From Blattabacterium cuenoti (lineage in GTDB: Bacteria; Bacteroidota; Bacteroidia; Flavobacteriales; Blattabacteriaceae), in contig NZ_CP059201.1 of assembly GCF_014251795.1 (NCBI RefSeq), positions 434,001 to 498,000 on the forward strand: a DNA stretch of 64,000 nt, written 5' to 3'. This document shows positions 18,338 through 30,850 of the stretch, piece after piece. Made by a program: the position numbers and the translations under genes. Within the stretch, counting starts at the first letter, position 1. Every line of letters begins with the position of its first letter. Under the pieces are notes generated by a model. The model made no database searches. It worked only from the letters and a program-made list of their open reading frames with translations, and was not told where the DNA came from.

Positions 18338-19265
18338 AACAAAAATTTATCATTTTTATTTTAGGTCCTACCTGTATAGGTAAAACTCATTTATCTTTAT
18401 TTTTAGCTGAAAAATTAAAAACTGAAATTTTATCTTGTGATTCTAGACAATTTTATAAAGAATTAAAAATAGGGACTTCTATGCCTACTGTAGAAGAACT
18501 ATCTCGTATTCCACATCATTTTATTGGAAATTTAAGTATTCATCAGGTATACAATGCTAAATTATTTGAAACCGATTCTTTGAATAAAATATCAGAATTA
18601 TTTAATAAATATTCCATATTAATTATGGTAGGAGGATCTAGTTTGTATGAAAAAGCTGTAACAGAAGGATTATCTGATTTTCCTGAAATTAATTTAAACT
18701 TTAGAAATCATTTAATTTATCATTTTAAAAAAAAAGGAATTTCCTTTTTACAAAAAGAATTTTTTAAACTAAAAAAATCAGACGATCTAATAGATATTTT
18801 TAATCCTAGACGATTAATTCGATATTTAGAAATCGTTAAATCTACAGGTAAAAATCCTTCTTTTTTTTACAAAAAAAAAAAAGAAATTTTGTCATTATAA
18901 AAATAGGGTTAACAATGCCTAGATGCGAGATTTATTCTAGAATTAATAATAGAGTAGATAAAATGATAAAAATAGGTTTATTAGATGAAGCTAAATTATA
19001 TTATCATTATAGAAATTTGAACAGTTTACAAACCATAGGATATAAAGAAATATTTGAATTTCTTTCTTCTGAAAAAAATAATTTGTATGAAAGTATAGAA
19101 AAAATAAAAAAAAATACTAGAAAATATGCAAAAAAACAATTAACATGGTATAAAAAAGACATGTCAATTACATGGTTTGATCCTAAAGATCAATATGAAA
19201 TTTTAAACTTCATTTTGAAAATAGTGGGCAATACTGGATTTGAACCAGTGACCCCCTGCTTGTAA
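18334..19265 (+). CDS. miaA: tRNA dimethylallyltransferase MiaA, split by a frameshift in a 12-A tract
   Basis: The N-terminal part (18334-18900, TTG start overlapping the aroC stop) has P-loop [30 protein letters not shown] and the [11 protein letters not shown] motif of MiaA. It ends early after a run of 12 A residues (18871-18882). The C-terminal part continues in another frame from this tract (reading [22 protein letters not shown]) and contains the MiaA segments [27 protein letters not shown] and KKQLTWYKK. One extra A, or two fewer, would restore one protein of about 310 aa. Polymerase slippage at such tracts is known to rescue genes in insect symbionts, so this may be functional. The 3' end reads into an antisense tRNA-Val gene. 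MiaA prenylates A37 of tRNAs reading UNN codons. Confidence 0.85.
18871..18882 (+). repeat. Poly-A tract (12 A) causing the miaA frame break
   Basis: Twelve consecutive A residues mark the exact place where MiaA coding moves between frames. Each side is clearly coding, so a single indel in this homopolymer, or transcript slippage, explains the split. Confidence 0.9.
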
Positions 19266-19300
19266 AACAGATGCTCTAAACCAAACTGAGCTAATTGCCC
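19225..19300 (-). tRNA. tRNA-Val (anticodon TAC)
   Basis: A 76-nt cloverleaf on the minus strand: acceptor GGGCAAT/ATTGCCC with discriminator A, TAGCTCAG D-arm, anticodon loop TTTACAA (TAC), and T-loop TTCAAAT. CCA is not encoded. The plus-strand miaA frame runs 41 bases into it. Confidence 0.97.
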
Positions 19301-19341
19301 CTATTTTTTTTTATCAAATGTAAGAAAAAAAATTCTTATAA

Positions 19342-20625
19342 TTATAATATACTAGTATCTAGTAGTATCTCTGATACAACAAATGTACTTCCACTGATAA
19401 AAATTAAATCGTTATCATTTGCTTTATTTTTAGCATGCAAAAAAGCTTCTTTGACAGAAGTAAAAAAATTTATTTTTTTACGATTTTTAAATATTTTATT
19501 GACTAATTTTTTCAAATTATGAATAGAATATTTTCTATCTATATTGGGTTGACAAAAATAGTAAAAAGATTCAATAGGAAAATATCTTAACAACTGATCC
19601 ACTTTTTTTTCTTTCACAAAACCTAAAATTAAATGCAATTCATCATATGATTCTTTTTTTAATTGTTTATTTATCAAATATATACCTTCTTCATTATGAG
19701 CTATATCACAAATAATTTTTGGTCTTTTTTTTTGTAAAATATGCCATCTTCCTTTAAAGGAAGTATTTTTTATTACATTTTTAAATCCTTTTTTTATTGA
19801 TTCATTAGATATTATTATATTTTTTCTATGATGTAAAATATTTATAATTTTTAATACTATACTTCTATTTAAATTTTGATAATTTGCTTGAAAAGGCATT
19901 TTATATTGAAAATCTTTTTCAGATTTGATAGAGAAATAAATTGGAGCATTTTTTTTTAAAGCTTCTTTAAGAAAGAATAATCGAATATGTTTCGATATTT
20001 TTCTTCCTATTATTACTGTTACATTTTTCTTTATAATTCCTGCTTTTTCTAAAGCAATTTTGAATGGATTGTTTCCGAGTGTTTCTGTATGATCTAAACT
20101 AATGTTTGTAATTACAGATATTTCTGGAATAATCAGATTAGTAGAATCTAATCTTCCTCCCATCCCTACTTCAATAATTGCTATATTTACCTTTTTTTCT
20201 TTAAAATATTGAAAAGCTAAAGCCGTATTCATTTCAAAAAATGAAATTTTTTTTTCTTCTATAAATTTTTTATTTTTATTTATAAAGTCTACGATAAAAT
20301 CCTCTTCTATGAAAATACCATTATAAGTTATTCTTTCTCTAAAATCTACTAAATGAGGAGAAGTAAATAACCCTATTTTATATTTTTCTTCTTGTAAAAT
20401 AGAAGATAACATATGCACTGTTGATCCTTTTCCATTTGTTCCCCCTACATGAATGCTTTTAAAATAATTTTGTGGATTTCCTAAATAAGAACAAAAATTT
20501 TGTATTCTTTCTAATCCTGGCTTATATGATTTCAATCCAATTTTTTGATAAATTGGAAGACGATCAAAAATCCATTGAATTGTTTTTGTGTAATTCAAAT
20601 AATAATTATTAAAATAATATAACAA
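19342..20625 (-). CDS. folC: Folylpolyglutamate synthase / dihydrofolate synthase
   Basis: A 427-aa Mur-ligase-type enzyme. Its P-loop VGGTNGKGSTVHML follows the N-terminal FDRLPIYQKIGLKSY segment. Further marks are GLFTSPHLVDFRERI, VGMGGRLDSTNLI, TNISLDHTETLGN and DIAHNEEG in the C-terminal domain. It adds glutamate to dihydropteroate and to folates. The gene is divergent from glnS with about 70 bases between. It ends 42 bases short of the tRNA-Val gene on the same strand. Folate supply is consistent with GcvT in the same window. Confidence 0.93.
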   Translation of the reverse strand: MLYYFNNYYLNYTKTIQWIFDRLPIYQKIGLKSYKPGLERIQNFCSYLGNPQNYFKSIHVGGTNGKGSTVHMLSSILQEEKYKIGLFTSPHLVDFRERITYNGIFIEEDFIVDFINKNKKFIEEKKISFFEMNTALAFQYFKEKKVNIAIIEVGMGGRLDSTNLIIPEISVITNISLDHTETLGNNPFKIALEKAGIIKKNVTVIIGRKISKHIRLFFLKEALKKNAPIYFSIKSEKDFQYKMPFQANYQNLNRSIVLKIINILHHRKNIIISNESIKKGFKNVIKNTSFKGRWHILQKKRPKIICDIAHNEEGIYLINKQLKKESYDELHLILGFVKEKKVDQLLRYFPIESFYYFCQPNIDRKYSIHNLKKLVNKIFKNRKKINFFTSVKEAFLHAKNKANDNDLIFISGSTFVVSEILLDTSIL

Positions 20626-20695
20626 AAATATATTTTTTTCAAAAAATTAATTATATTCGTATCAAATTTATAATTATTATTCGTAATAAAATCAT

Positions 20696-22356
20696 ATGTA
20701 CATTTTATTGAAAAAATTATAGAGGAAGATATAAAAAATGGATTTCCTATAAAAAAAATTAAATTTCGTTTTCCTCCTGAACCTAATGGATATCTTCATA
20801 TTGGTCATGTAAAAGCTATATGTTTAAATTTTGAATTAAGTAAAAAATATCAATCTCCAATTAATTTAAGATTTGATGATACTAATCCTATAGTAGAAAA
20901 CAAAAATTTTATAGATTCCATAAAAAAAGATATCCTTTTTCTAGGTTTCAATTGGGATCATGAAAGTTATGCTTCAGATTATTTTCATAAACTTTATGAA
21001 TGGGCTATAAAATTAATTATAGAAAATAAAGCTTATGTAGATGATCAATCTCAAAATATAATCCAATTACAAAGGAAAAATCCCTTAGAAATTGGTATTA
21101 ATAGTATTTACAGAAATAGATCTACAGATGAGAATCTGTTTCTTTTCGAAAAAATGAAAAACGGATTTTTTCAAGAAGGATCTTGTGTTTTAAGAGCTAA
21201 AATCAATATGAGTTCTCCAAATATGAATATGCGAGATCCAATTATGTATAGAATTTTACAAAGAAAACATCACAAAACTGGATATAAATGGTGTATATAC
21301 CCTACTTATGACTGGACACATGGATTATGTGATTATATAGAACAAATATCTCATTCATTATGTTCTTTAGAATTTGAAAACAGACGTCCATTATATAATT
21401 GGTATTTAGATCAAATTTGTATTGATAAAAAAAATCAAATTATCCCCAAACAAATAGAATTTTCAAGATTAAATTTAAGCCATACTATAACTAGTAAGAG
21501 AAAAATTCAATATTTAATTGAAAAAAATATTATTCAATCTTGGGATGATCCTCGTATACTCACAATATCAGGGTTACGTCGTAGAGGATACACTTCTATT
21601 GCTTTAAAAAATTTTATTCACAAAATAGGAATAACAAAAAGAAACAATATAATTGATATATCTTTTCTTGAATTTTGTATTAGAGAACATTTAAATCAAA
21701 TAGCTTCTAGAGTTATGGTAGTTTTACATCCAATTAAATTAATTATTGATAATTATTTAAATACTACTGAATGGGTAGAAGCAGAAAATAATCCAGAAAA
21801 TAATAATTACGGAAGCAGAAAAGTTCCATTTTCCAAATTTATATATATTGAAAAAGATGATTTCCTAGAAAAAGAAGAAAAAAATTTTTTTCGTCTTTGT
21901 ATTGGAAAAGAAGTAAGATTAAAAAATGCTTATATCATAAAAGCGAATTATGTCATCAAAAATTCAAAAGGAAAAATAAAAGAAATACATTGTACTTATG
22001 ATCCTAAAAGTAAATCTGGTAAAAAAAATCAAATTGAAGAAAAAGGAAGAGTGAAAAGCACCTTACACTGGGTCTCTATAAAACATTTTTTTCCCATAAA
22101 AATTAATTTATATAATCCTCTTTTTTTAAAGAAAAATCCAGATATAGATACTTTTCATAAATATATGAATCCTAAATCAAAAAATCAAATTATAGCTTAT
22201 GCGGAACCTTTTTTAAAAAAGGCTAAAAAGGGAGACCATTTTCAATTCCAAAGAATTGGCTATTTTTATGTAGATAATGAAAAAAATGAAATTGTTTTCA
22301 ATAAAACGGTATCTATAAAAAATCAATGGAAAAAAGTGATAAAAAATTTTTTATAA
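20696..22356 (+). CDS. glnS: Glutaminyl-tRNA synthetase, frame lacks an in-frame ATG start
   Basis: The frame from 20701 on encodes a full-length class I synthetase (551 codons, close to the usual 554): FIEKIIEEDIKNGF at the N-terminus, RFPPEPNGYLHIGHVKAI with the HIGH motif, YPTYDWTHGLCDYIEQISHS, and SHTITSKRK in place of the KMSKS loop, then the two C-terminal beta-barrel domains. The first in-frame ATG is at 21154, far inside the catalytic domain. An ATG at 20696 lies one base out of frame (ATG-TA-CAT), so a one-base deletion, an error, or a rare start (ATA 20686, ATT 20707) must be assumed. The gene converges on rpoC with only 10 bases between. Confidence 0.82.
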
Positions 22357-22366
22357 ACTAAACTTT

Positions 22367-25300
22367 TTACAAAATATCTGGAGAAAGATTTTCATACTCT
22401 CTTAATCCAGTTCCTGCTGGTATTTTGTGTCCTACAATAACATTTTCTTTTAATCCATGTAAGTAATCAACTTTACTACTTATAGCAGCTTCACTTAAAA
22501 CTTTTGTTGTTTCTTGAAATGAAGCTGCAGATATAAAAGATTTAGTTTGTAACGCTGCTTTTGTTATACCTTGTAATATAGGTCTTGCTGTAGCAGCAAT
22601 TGCATTTCTCATTATTATTAATCTTTTATTTTTATATTTTAAAACTGCATTTTCATTTCTAAGATCTCTCAAATTAACAATATCTCCTTTTTTAAAGATT
22701 TCAGTATCTCCAGGATCTTCAACTACTTTCATTTGAGATATTTTATCATTTTCTTCTATAAAATCATCTCTATATTCAATATTACCTTCTAAAAATTTTG
22801 TATCCCCTACATCTATAACTTCTACTTTTCTCATCATTTGTAAAACGATGACCTCAAAATGTTTATCATTAATTTTTACACCTTGTAAACGGTATACTTC
22901 TTGTATTTCTTTTATTAAATATTCTTGAACAGCTCTAGGTCCTTTTATATTTAAAATGTCATTAGGAGTAACTGCTCCATCTGATAAAGGCATTCCTGCT
23001 TTTACATAATCATTTTCCTGCACCAATATTTGACTAGACAATTTAACAAGATATTTTCTGATTTCTCCTGTTTTAGATTCTACAATAATTTCTCTATTTC
23101 CTCTTTTAATTTTTCCATGACTCACTATTCCATCTATTTCTGATACTACAGCTGGATTAGATGGATTACGAGCTTCAAATAATTCAGAAAGACGGGGTAA
23201 TCCACCTGTTATATCTCCTGATTTAGCACTTCTTCTTGGTACCTTAACTAATATTTTTCCTACATCTATTTTTTCTCCATCTTCTACCATCAAATGAGCA
23301 CCTACTGGTAAATTATATACTTTTAATTCTTCATCTTGTTCATTGATAATTTTTAGCGTTGGGATCAAATTTTTATTTCTAACCTCCATTACTACTTTTT
23401 CTTGAAATCCAGTTTGTTCATCAATTTCTATTTGAAAAGTAACACCTTGTTCTAAATTTTGATAAGATATTATACCAGAAAATTCTGAAACAATAACTGC
23501 ATTATATAAATCCCATTTACAAATTATATCTCCTGCTTTTAATTGATCCCCATGTTTCACATATAAAGATGCACCATAAGGTATATTATTCATCATTAAA
23601 ACAGATGATTTATTAAACTTGAAAAGTTTCATTTCTGTAGATCGAGAAACCACTATTCCTATTGGATCCCGTTTTGTTTTCACAATTTTTAAATCTTCGA
23701 ATTCTACTATTCCATCATATTTTGCTTTTACTTGTGATGACTCTGTAATATTTCCTGCTGTTCCTCCAACATGAAAAGTACGTAAAGTTAATTGAGTTCC
23801 TGGTTCTCCAATAGATTGTGCTGCAATTACTCCAACTGCTTCGCCTTTTTTAACAATTTCTCCTGTAGATAAATTACGACCATAACATTTAGAACAAATA
23901 CCCATTCTAGCTTCACAAGTTAAAGGAGATCGAACATCCACTATTTCTATTCCAGATTTTTCAATAACTTCTGCTATTTTTTCATCAATTATTTCTCCTG
24001 AAGAAACTATCAATTGATTTTTTTTATTATAAATATCATTTAAAGATGTACGTCCTAAAATTCTATTAAATAAGGTTTCCACTATTTCTTCATTTTTTTT
24101 TAATGCAGAAATTTCTAATCCTCTTAAAGTTTGACAATCTTCCACTTTTATAATAACATCTTGAGCTGCATCTACTAAACGTCTTGTAAGGTATCCAGCA
24201 TCTGCAGTTTTTAATGCTGTGTCCGCTAATCCTTTACGAGCACCATGAGTAGATATAAAATATTCTAAAATAGAAAGCCCTTCTCTAAAATTGGATAAAA
24301 TAGGATTTTCAATAATTTCTCCTCCAGAAGACCCTGCTTTTTTAGGTTTTGCCATTAAACCACGCATTCCAGAAAGCTGACGTATTTGTTCTTTAGAACC
24401 TCTTGCTCCAGAATCTAACATCATATATACAGGATTAAATCCTTTTCTATCTTCTCGCATATATTTCATTACTTTTTCCGTAAGCATAGCATTAGTAGTA
24501 GTCCATATATCAATTACTTGATTATAACGTTCATTATTTGTAATTAATCCCATATTATAATTCGTTTTTACATTATCTACTTGTTTAATTGCATGATTTA
24601 CCATATCTTTTTTATTATCAGGAATAATTATATCTCCTAATCCAAAAGATAAACCACCTTTAAACGCATTATAAAAACCTAATTCTTTAATGTCATCTAA
24701 AAAATTAGCAGTAGTAGGTACATCTGTAAGATGTAATATTCTTCCTATAATCTCTCTAAGAGATTTTTTTGTAAGAGATTCATTAATAAATCCTACTTTT
24801 TTAGGTACTACTTGATTAAATAATACTCTTCCTACAGTAGTTTCTATGATTTTAGAAAAAAATTTTTTTTCTTCACGAATAAGAACTTTAACTTTAATTG
24901 AAGCATGTAAATCTACAACTCTCTGATTATATGCTATTTCAACTTCTTCTGGAGAATAAAAAATAAGTCCTTCTCCTTTTACTTTTATTTTTTTATTTGA
25001 TAATAAAGGTTTAGTCATATAATATAATCCTAATACCATATCTTGAGAAGGAACAGTAATAGGAGATCCATTAGCCGGGTTTAATATATTTTGAGAAGCT
25101 AACATTAAAAGTTGAGCTTCTAATATAGCTCCATGAGATAATGGTAAATGAACTGCCATTTGATCTCCATCAAAATCTGCATTAAAAGCAGCACAAACTA
25201 AAGGATGTAATTGAATAGCCTTTCCTTCTATCAATTTAGGTTGAAAAGCTTGAATTCCTAATCTATGTAACGTAGGAGCTCTATTCAATAATATAGGATG

Positions 25301-26590
25301 TCCTTTTAAAACATTTTCTAAAATATCCCATATCATAGGATCTCTTTTATCAATAATTTTTTTTGAAGATTTTACTGTTTTAACAATTCCTCTTTCAATT
25401 AATTTACGTATAATAAAAGGCTTATAAAGCTCTGCAGCCATATCTTTAGGTAATCCACACTCATGTAATTTCAAATGTGGTCCTACAACAATAACAGATC
25501 GAGCTGAATAATCTACTCTTTTTCCAAGAAGATTTTGTCGAAAACGACCTTGTTTCCCTTTCAATGCATCAGATAAAGATTTTAAAGGACGATTTGCTTC
25601 TGATTTAACAGCAGAAATTTTTCTTGAATTATCAAAAAGAGAATCCACTGCTTCTTGTAACATTCTTTTTTCATTTCGTAAAATTACTTCAGGAGCTTTA
25701 ATTTCTATAAGTCTTTTTAAACGATTATTTCTTATCAATACGCGACGATATAAATCAGTCATATCAGAAGCAGCATAACGTCCTCCATCTAATGGAACTA
25801 AAGGACGTAATTCAGGAGGTATTACTGATAATACATGAATAATCATCCAAGATGGATTTCCTCCATTTTTTTTTCCTTCCCTAAAAGATTCAACAACTTG
25901 TAAACGTTTTAATGCTTCAATTCGTCTTTGTTTAGATGTTTCATTATGAGCTTGATTTCTTAATTCTATAGATAGAATATCTAAATCAACTCGATTTAAA
26001 AGATCTTCTATACATTCTGCTCCCATTTTAGCTATAAATTTATTCGAGTCAGAATCTTCTAATAATTGATTATCTTTTGGAAGTTTATTTAAAACTTGTA
26101 AATATTCTTCTTCAGTAAGAAAATCTCCTTTTTCTAATGAAGATCCATCTGAACGAACCCCAACTCCTCCTTGAATAACAACATATCGTTCATAGTAAAT
26201 AATCATTTCAAGTTTTTTAGAAGGTAACCCTAATAAATATCCAATTTTATTAGGAGATGATCGAAAACACCAAATATGAGCAACGGGGACTACAAGACTT
26301 ATATGTCCCATACGTTCTCTCCTTACTTTTTTTTCAGTAACTTCAACTCCACATCTATCACAAACAATACCTTTATAACGAATTCTTTTATATTTACCAC
26401 AAGCACATTCATAGTCTTTTACTGGACCAAAAATTTTTTCACAAAAAAGTCCATCTCTTTCCGGTTTGTGAGTTCTATAATTAATTGTTTCTGGTTTTAA
26501 TACTTCTCCATGAGATTCTTTCAATATGACTTCCGGAGAAGCTAATCGAATAGTTATTTTATTAAATCTGTTGTTTTTTTTTCTATTCAT
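22367..26590 (-). CDS. rpoC: RNA polymerase subunit beta'
   Basis: A complete 1407-aa beta' subunit. The N-terminal zinc ribbon is [20 protein letters not shown], the catalytic loop is [12 protein letters not shown] with three Asp, and a second zinc site lies in [15 protein letters not shown]. The trigger-loop region includes [16 protein letters not shown]. The C-terminus ends in the [14 protein letters not shown] conserved block ([17 protein letters not shown]). It is transcribed with rpoB, 27 bases upstream. The 3' end meets glnS without a visible hairpin terminator. Confidence 0.98.
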   Translation of the reverse strand: MNRKKNNRFNKITIRLASPEVILKESHGEVLKPETINYRTHKPERDGLFCEKIFGPVKDYECACGKYKRIRYKGIVCDRCGVEVTEKKVRRERMGHISLVVPVAHIWCFRSSPNKIGYLLGLPSKKLEMIIYYERYVVIQGGVGVRSDGSSLEKGDFLTEEEYLQVLNKLPKDNQLLEDSDSNKFIAKMGAECIEDLLNRVDLDILSIELRNQAHNETSKQRRIEALKRLQVVESFREGKKNGGNPSWMIIHVLSVIPPELRPLVPLDGGRYAASDMTDLYRRVLIRNNRLKRLIEIKAPEVILRNEKRMLQEAVDSLFDNSRKISAVKSEANRPLKSLSDALKGKQGRFRQNLLGKRVDYSARSVIVVGPHLKLHECGLPKDMAAELYKPFIIRKLIERGIVKTVKSSKKIIDKRDPMIWDILENVLKGHPILLNRAPTLHRLGIQAFQPKLIEGKAIQLHPLVCAAFNADFDGDQMAVHLPLSHGAILEAQLLMLASQNILNPANGSPITVPSQDMVLGLYYMTKPLLSNKKIKVKGEGLIFYSPEEVEIAYNQRVVDLHASIKVKVLIREEKKFFSKIIETTVGRVLFNQVVPKKVGFINESLTKKSLREIIGRILHLTDVPTTANFLDDIKELGFYNAFKGGLSFGLGDIIIPDNKKDMVNHAIKQVDNVKTNYNMGLITNNERYNQVIDIWTTTNAMLTEKVMKYMREDRKGFNPVYMMLDSGARGSKEQIRQLSGMRGLMAKPKKAGSSGGEIIENPILSNFREGLSILEYFISTHGARKGLADTALKTADAGYLTRRLVDAAQDVIIKVEDCQTLRGLEISALKKNEEIVETLFNRILGRTSLNDIYNKKNQLIVSSGEIIDEKIAEVIEKSGIEIVDVRSPLTCEARMGICSKCYGRNLSTGEIVKKGEAVGVIAAQSIGEPGTQLTLRTFHVGGTAGNITESSQVKAKYDGIVEFEDLKIVKTKRDPIGIVVSRSTEMKLFKFNKSSVLMMNNIPYGASLYVKHGDQLKAGDIICKWDLYNAVIVSEFSGIISYQNLEQGVTFQIEIDEQTGFQEKVVMEVRNKNLIPTLKIINEQDEELKVYNLPVGAHLMVEDGEKIDVGKILVKVPRRSAKSGDITGGLPRLSELFEARNPSNPAVVSEIDGIVSHGKIKRGNREIIVESKTGEIRKYLVKLSSQILVQENDYVKAGMPLSDGAVTPNDILNIKGPRAVQEYLIKEIQEVYRLQGVKINDKHFEVIVLQMMRKVEVIDVGDTKFLEGNIEYRDDFIEENDKISQMKVVEDPGDTEIFKKGDIVNLRDLRNENAVLKYKNKRLIIMRNAIAATARPILQGITKAALQTKSFISAASFQETTKVLSEAAISSKVDYLHGLKENVIVGHKIPAGTGLREYENLSPDIL

Positions 26591-26617
26591 TTCATAAAAA
26601 TATGGAATAATTAAAAT

Positions 26618-29600
26618 CTATTCTTCTAAACGTATATCTAATCCTAACCCTTTTAATTCATAACAAAGAACGTTAAAAGATTCTGGATTATTAGGTTCAG
26701 GCATTGGTTCTCCTTTTACTATAGATTCATAGGTCTTAGCTCTTCCAGGAACATCATCTGATTTAACAGTTAAAATTTCACGCAAAATATTGGAAGCACC
26801 AAAAGCTTCTAACGCCCAAACTTCCATTTCTCCAAAACGTTGGCCCCCAAATTGAGCTTTCCCCCCTAAAGGTTGTTGTGTAATTAAAGAATAAGGGCCG
26901 ATTGAACGTGCATGCATTTTATCATCTACCATATGACCTAATTTCAACATATATATTACTCCTACAGTAGCTGGCTGATCAAACCTTTCTCCTGTTCCTC
27001 CATCAAATAAATAAGTGGTTCCAAAACGAGGAATTTTAGCTTTATCTGTGTGTTTACAAATTTCTTCTATAGTTGCTCCATCAAATATAGGTGTAGAAAA
27101 TTTTATATTTAATTTATATCCAGACCATCCTAATACAGTTTCATATATTTGTCCTATATTCATTCTTGATGGAACTCCTAAAGGATTTAATACAATATCA
27201 ACAGGACTCCCATCTTCTAAAAAAGGCATATCTTCTTGTCTTAATATTCTAGCTACGACTCCCTTATTTCCATGTCTTCCTGCCATTTTATCTCCTACTT
27301 TTAATTTTCTTTTTTTAGCAATATATACTTTAGCCATTTTCACAATACCTGAAGGTAATTCATCCCCAACACTAATAGAAAATTTTTTATGTTTGAAAGA
27401 ACTATTTAAGTCATTTACCGCTATTTTATAATTATGTAAAATTTCTGATATTAAATTGTTAATTTCTATGTCATCAGTCCAATCACTAGAAAAAATTCCT
27501 ATATAATCGTTTATATTGTTAAGTATTTTCATAGTAAACTTTATCCCTTTTTTGAAAACTTCCTGTTTTTTTTCATTCAAAACAGAATGATCACATAATT
27601 TTCCATCCAAAATAAATTGCAACTTTTTAACCAAAATATTTTTAAGATCTAAAAATTTTTTCTCATATTCTTTTTCTAAACGTGTTATTTTAATTTTATC
27701 TTGAATTCTAGATGTTTTATCTTTTATACTTCTAGTGAAAAGTTTTGTATCTATAACAACACCAAACAATGATGGTTCAGCCCTTAAAGAAGCATCTTTC
27801 ACATTTCCTGCTTTATCTCCAAAAATTGCTCTTAATAATTTTTCTTCTGGTGTTGGATCAGATTCTCCTTTTGGAGTTATTTTTCCAATAAGAATATCTC
27901 CAGGTTTCACTTCTGCTCCTACCCTGATTATCCCATTTTCATCTAAATCTTTAGTCGCTTCTTCACTAACATTGGGGATGTCATTAGTTAATTCTTCCAT
28001 ACCCAATTTTGTATCACGAACATCTAAAGAATATTCATCTATATGAATAGAAGTAAACCAATCTTCACTTACAACTTTTTCTGAAATCAAAACAGCATCT
28101 TCAAAATTATAACCATTACATGGAATAAAAGCTGCTTTTAAATTTCTTCCTAAAGCTAATTCTCCATTTTCTGTAGCATATCCTTCACATAAAATCTGCC
28201 CTCGAATTACTCTCATTCCTTTTTTTACAATAGGTTTTAAATTGATACATGTATTTTGATTTGTTTTTCTAAATTTAATTAAGTCATAAACTTGATCTTC
28301 AGAATCAAAACTAATTAAATCTTCTTTATCTTTATTTGTTTTATGATAACAAATAATAATTTTTCTAGCGTCAACATATTTGACAAATCCATTTTTTTTT
28401 GCATGAATCAACATACGAGAATCTCTTGCAACTTGTTTTTCTAATCCGGTTCCTACAATAGGTGCTTCTGGTTTTAATAAAGGAACTGCTTGACGCATCA
28501 TATTAGACCCCATCAAAGCTCTATTTGCATCATCATGTTCTAAAAAAGGAATCAAAGAAGCAGATATAGAAGCTATTTGATTAGGCGCAACATCTACATA
28601 ATCTATTTGATTAGGTTCTACTATAGGAAAATCCCCATCTTCACGAGCTATAATTCGATGAGATAAAAAATTCCCGTTTTTGTCAATAGCATTAGCTTGT
28701 GCGATAATTTTTCCCTCTTCTTCTTCTGCACTTAAATATTTAACTTTAGATTTTAAATCAACTTTTTGAGCATAGACAATTCTATAAGGAGTTTCAACGA
28801 ATCCCATCTTATTTATTTTAGCAAATACAGAAAGAGAAGATATCAATCCTATATTAGGACCTTCTGGAGTTTCTATAGGACATAATCTTCCGTAATGGGA
28901 ATAATTCACATCTCTAACTTCAAAACCAGCTCTTTCTCGAGATAATCCACCAGGACCTAATGCTGAAAGTCTCCTTTTATGAGTTATCTCTGACAAAGGA
29001 TTTGTTTGATCCATAAACTGAGATAATTGATTTGTTCCAAAAAAAGTATTAATTACAGATGATAAAGTTTTAGCATTAATAAGATCTATAGGCATAAAAA
29101 CTTCATTATCACGAACATTCATTCTTTCTCTTATAGTTCTCGCCATTCTCGCTAAACCAATACTAAATTGAGTATAAAGTTGCTCTCCTACTGTTCTGAC
29201 TCGTCTATTAGATAAATGATCAATATCATCTACTTCTCTTTTAGAATTGAACAAAGCATTCAAATGTTCTACTATTGCAATAATATCTTCTTTAGTTAAA
29301 ACTAAATAATTAGAATCTATCTTGAGACCAAGACGTTTATTCAAACGATATCTCCCCACAGGTCCTAAACTATATCTAGCATCAGAAAAAAAAAGTTTAT
29401 CTATAACACTTCTGGCCGTTTCTTCATCTGGAGGCTCAGTATTTCTAAGTTGTTTATAAATATATTCGACTGCTTCTTTCTCAGAATTAGTTGGATCCTT
29501 ATGTAAAGTATTATAAATAATAGAATAATCTTTTTTTCTTCCTCCTTCTTTATGGAGTAAAACAGTTTGAATTTCATAATTTATCATGAGATCAATGTGT

Positions 29601-30433
29601 TCATCTTTTAAAAAAACATTTCTATCTATAAGAACCTCATTTTTTTCTACAGATAAAACTTCTCCTGTATCTTCATCTACAAAATCCTCATTCCAAATTT
29701 TCAGTACCCTAGCGGCTAAAGTTCTATTTAGAATATTTTTTTCGTTTCCTTTTATTTTTATCTCTTCAGCTAAATCAAATATTTCTAATATATCTTTATC
29801 TCTTTCATATCCAATTGCACGTAACAAAGTTGTCATTGGTAATTTTTTTTTCCTGTCAATATAAGCGTACATAACATTATTGATATCTGTAGCAAACTCT
29901 ATCCATGACCCTTTAAATGGAATAATTCTTGCGGAATAAAGTTTGGTTCCATTAGCATGATGAGATTGACCAAAAAATACACCAGGAGAACGATGTAATT
30001 GAGAAACTATAACTCTTTCAGATCCATTAAAAATAAAAGAACCAGAAGGAGTCATATAAGGACATGTTCCTAAATAAACATCTTGATATACAGTTTCAAA
30101 ATCTTCATGTTCAGGATCAGTACAATATAGTTTTAATTTAGCTTTTAAAGGAACACTATAGGTTAAACCTCTTTCTATACATTCTTCTATTGAATACCTA
30201 GGAGAATCTATAGAATAACCTTTAAATTCTAAAACAAAAGAATTTCTAGCATCAGAAATAGGAAAATTTTCTGTAAAAGCTTTGAATAATCCTTCGTTTT
30301 TTATATTTTCCGATTTTGTATCTAATTGAAAAAATTCTTTAAATGATTTGATTTGAATATCCAAAAAATCCGGATACTCTACTTGTTTTGCTACTGAGGC
30401 AAAAGTGATTCTTTCTTTTTCTGTATTCACCAA
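26618..30433 (-). CDS. rpoB: RNA polymerase subunit beta
   Basis: A complete 1271-aa beta subunit. The rifampicin-pocket segment reads [20 protein letters not shown] and then [17 protein letters not shown], with no obvious resistance changes. Other marks are [14 protein letters not shown], the active-site segment [12 protein letters not shown], and the terminal part [22 protein letters not shown]. It lies 24 bases after rplL, in the classical ribosomal-polymerase order. Confidence 0.98.
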   Translation of the reverse strand: MVNTEKERITFASVAKQVEYPDFLDIQIKSFKEFFQLDTKSENIKNEGLFKAFTENFPISDARNSFVLEFKGYSIDSPRYSIEECIERGLTYSVPLKAKLKLYCTDPEHEDFETVYQDVYLGTCPYMTPSGSFIFNGSERVIVSQLHRSPGVFFGQSHHANGTKLYSARIIPFKGSWIEFATDINNVMYAYIDRKKKLPMTTLLRAIGYERDKDILEIFDLAEEIKIKGNEKNILNRTLAARVLKIWNEDFVDEDTGEVLSVEKNEVLIDRNVFLKDEHIDLMINYEIQTVLLHKEGGRKKDYSIIYNTLHKDPTNSEKEAVEYIYKQLRNTEPPDEETARSVIDKLFFSDARYSLGPVGRYRLNKRLGLKIDSNYLVLTKEDIIAIVEHLNALFNSKREVDDIDHLSNRRVRTVGEQLYTQFSIGLARMARTIRERMNVRDNEVFMPIDLINAKTLSSVINTFFGTNQLSQFMDQTNPLSEITHKRRLSALGPGGLSRERAGFEVRDVNYSHYGRLCPIETPEGPNIGLISSLSVFAKINKMGFVETPYRIVYAQKVDLKSKVKYLSAEEEEGKIIAQANAIDKNGNFLSHRIIAREDGDFPIVEPNQIDYVDVAPNQIASISASLIPFLEHDDANRALMGSNMMRQAVPLLKPEAPIVGTGLEKQVARDSRMLIHAKKNGFVKYVDARKIIICYHKTNKDKEDLISFDSEDQVYDLIKFRKTNQNTCINLKPIVKKGMRVIRGQILCEGYATENGELALGRNLKAAFIPCNGYNFEDAVLISEKVVSEDWFTSIHIDEYSLDVRDTKLGMEELTNDIPNVSEEATKDLDENGIIRVGAEVKPGDILIGKITPKGESDPTPEEKLLRAIFGDKAGNVKDASLRAEPSLFGVVIDTKLFTRSIKDKTSRIQDKIKITRLEKEYEKKFLDLKNILVKKLQFILDGKLCDHSVLNEKKQEVFKKGIKFTMKILNNINDYIGIFSSDWTDDIEINNLISEILHNYKIAVNDLNSSFKHKKFSISVGDELPSGIVKMAKVYIAKKRKLKVGDKMAGRHGNKGVVARILRQEDMPFLEDGSPVDIVLNPLGVPSRMNIGQIYETVLGWSGYKLNIKFSTPIFDGATIEEICKHTDKAKIPRFGTTYLFDGGTGERFDQPATVGVIYMLKLGHMVDDKMHARSIGPYSLITQQPLGGKAQFGGQRFGEMEVWALEAFGASNILREILTVKSDDVPGRAKTYESIVKGEPMPEPNNPESFNVLCYELKGLGLDIRLEE

Positions 30434-30457
30434 TTTTAATTTAAAAATATAAATTGT

Positions 30458-30829
30458 TTATTTTAATTCCACTTCAGCTCCTATTTCCTCAAATTTATTT
30501 TTAAAATCTTCTGCTTCTTTTTTATTCACAGATTCTTTGAGAATACTTGGAATATTATCCACTAAATTCTTAGATTCTTTCAATCCTTTTCCAGTAATTT
30601 CTTTCACCAATTTAACTACAGATAATTTAGAATTTCCAGACGATTTCAAAATTATGTTGAAAATACTTTTCTCCTTTTTTTCATCAACTTTTTCTTTTTG
30701 ATGTAAAGTTTCTTTCTTTTGTATTGAAGTCGATGGTTCTATTCCATATTCTTTTTTTAAAAGAGTGGCTAATTCATTAACTTGTTTTACAGTTAAATTC
30801 ACTAATTGTTCTGCTAACTTTTCTATCAT
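30458..30829 (-). CDS. rplL: Ribosomal protein L7/L12 (bL12)
   Basis: The 123-aa protein has the N-terminal dimerisation domain (EKLAEQLVNLTVKQVNELATLLKKE), a flexible linker that is here rich in Lys/Glu rather than Ala/Gly, and the C-terminal domain with LSVVKLVKEITGKGLKESKNLVDN. It forms the ribosomal stalk that recruits elongation factors. The lysine-rich linker reflects strong A+T bias. It follows rplJ by 21 bases. Confidence 0.95.
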   Translation of the reverse strand: MIEKLAEQLVNLTVKQVNELATLLKKEYGIEPSTSIQKKETLHQKEKVDEKKEKSIFNIILKSSGNSKLSVVKLVKEITGKGLKESKNLVDNIPSILKESVNKKEAEDFKNKFEEIGAEVELK

Positions 30830-30850
30830 TTTATTTTATTTTTTAATATT

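Noticed and set aside
18915..19265. The second miaA frame as a separate gene
   Set aside because: It lacks a P-loop and continues the MiaA sequence from the poly-A tract; it is the C-terminal half of one gene.
27015..27431. 138-codon open frame opposite rpoB
   Set aside because: It is antisense to a strongly conserved coding region and arises from its codon pattern; similar shadows lie opposite groL, rpoC, ileS and sdhA.
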